Below, one piece after another: positions 63,838-64,000 of a DNA stretch of 64,000 nucleotides. Source of the stretch: Nocardia niigatensis NBRC 100131 (lineage in GTDB: Bacteria > Actinomycetota > Actinomycetes > Mycobacteriales > Mycobacteriaceae). The position numbers and the translations under genes were made by a program. Each line of letters starts with the position of its first letter. The first letter of the stretch is position 1. The DNA lies in NCBI RefSeq assembly GCF_000308655.1, contig NZ_BAGC01000026.1:62001-126000 (forward strand). Reading direction: 5' to 3'. Under the pieces are notes generated by a model. The model ran no database searches and had not been told where the DNA came from. It saw only the letters and a program-made list of their open reading frames with translations.

Positions 63838-64000
63838 TCAGTACACCGGGCCGGTGTACTTCTCGCCCGGGCCCGCGCCGGGGGCGTCGGGGTAGGCGGA
63901 GGCTTCGCGGAAGGCGCGCTGGAGCGACTGGAGACCTTCGCGGATGGGGCCGGCGTGGGGGCCGAGGTATTCGACGGAGGCGGTGACGAGGCCGGCGAGG
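63838..64000 (-). CDS. C-terminal end of an unidentified protein (truncated by window edge)
   Basis: The minus-strand frame is open from the window edge to TGA at 63838-63840 and codes for about 54 residues: LAGLVTASVEYLGPHAGPIREGLQSLQRAFREAS, then a Pro/Gly/Ala stretch and EKYTGPVY. The codon usage fits the genome and the end looks genuine, but the family cannot be named from this fragment. Confidence 0.5.
   Translation of the reverse strand, partial: LAGLVTASVEYLGPHAGPIREGLQSLQRAFREASAYPDAPGAGPGEKYTGPVY

Overview
This window is a high-GC actinobacterial chromosome segment, most likely from Nocardia or a close relative in the Mycobacteriales. The backbone order lgt - TM2 protein - pyk - tesB - pdtaR - polA - rpsA - coaE - uvrB - usp - uvrA matches, as I recall it, the lgt-to-uvrA stretch of Mycobacterium tuberculosis, with large lineage-specific insertions. 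Several proteins (PdtaR, RpsA, UvrA, DosR, CoaE) look closest to mycobacterial and rhodococcal forms. All identifications come from reading the sequence; no database was searched.

Layout. 1-4130: end of lgt, a TM2 membrane protein, pyruvate kinase and acyl-CoA thioesterase II. 4140-7970: a minus-strand accessory block (unknown protein, low-molecular-weight phosphatase, DUF4188 protein, lipoprotein, glycosyltransferase). 8205-14842: tRNA-Leu, the ANTAR response regulator PdtaR, a branched-chain amino acid ABC transporter whose two ATPases are fused in one chain, and tRNA-Trp. 14935-20927: polA, then an unusual unit with a promoter, a leaderless leader peptide, an attenuator and a free-standing LeuA regulatory domain, followed by thioredoxin, a 2H phosphoesterase and an isopropylmalate-dehydrogenase-like enzyme. 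21081-23773: a glutamate-type ABC transporter. 23847-30063: hydrolase with HTH regulator, a LysR/FAD-oxidase divergon, an SPFH protein with an Arc-like protein, a relic of a Ser/Thr kinase and a methyltransferase. 30359-42472: rpsA, Tat-exported phospholipase C, coaE, two DUF402 paralogues around a secreted protein, uvrB, VOC and AraC genes, a DoxX protein and a universal stress protein. 42582-51302: HelD/HelR-type helicase, diguanylate cyclase, lone ketosynthase, and a DosS-DosR pair next to a dormancy-type ribosome hibernation factor. 51510-64000: uvrA, then a putative lipid or peptidolipid locus (peptide exporter, type III polyketide synthase, cytochrome b5-desaturase, LprG-like lipoprotein), a hydrolase, and a methyltransferase-TetR operon.

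Regulation readable from sequence. polA, uvrB and uvrA share a TTGTCGGTG-N8-TANNNT element, the PafBC (RecA-independent) DNA-damage promoter of actinobacteria. Many genes have a TANNNT -10 box 6 or 7 nt before the start codon and no Shine-Dalgarno, so leaderless mRNAs appear common. The LeuA-domain gene sits behind what reads as a complete branched-chain amino acid attenuator. DosR-like boxes lie between dosR and the hibernation factor gene. Long inverted repeats mark probable operators at the HTH gene and the methyltransferase-TetR operon.
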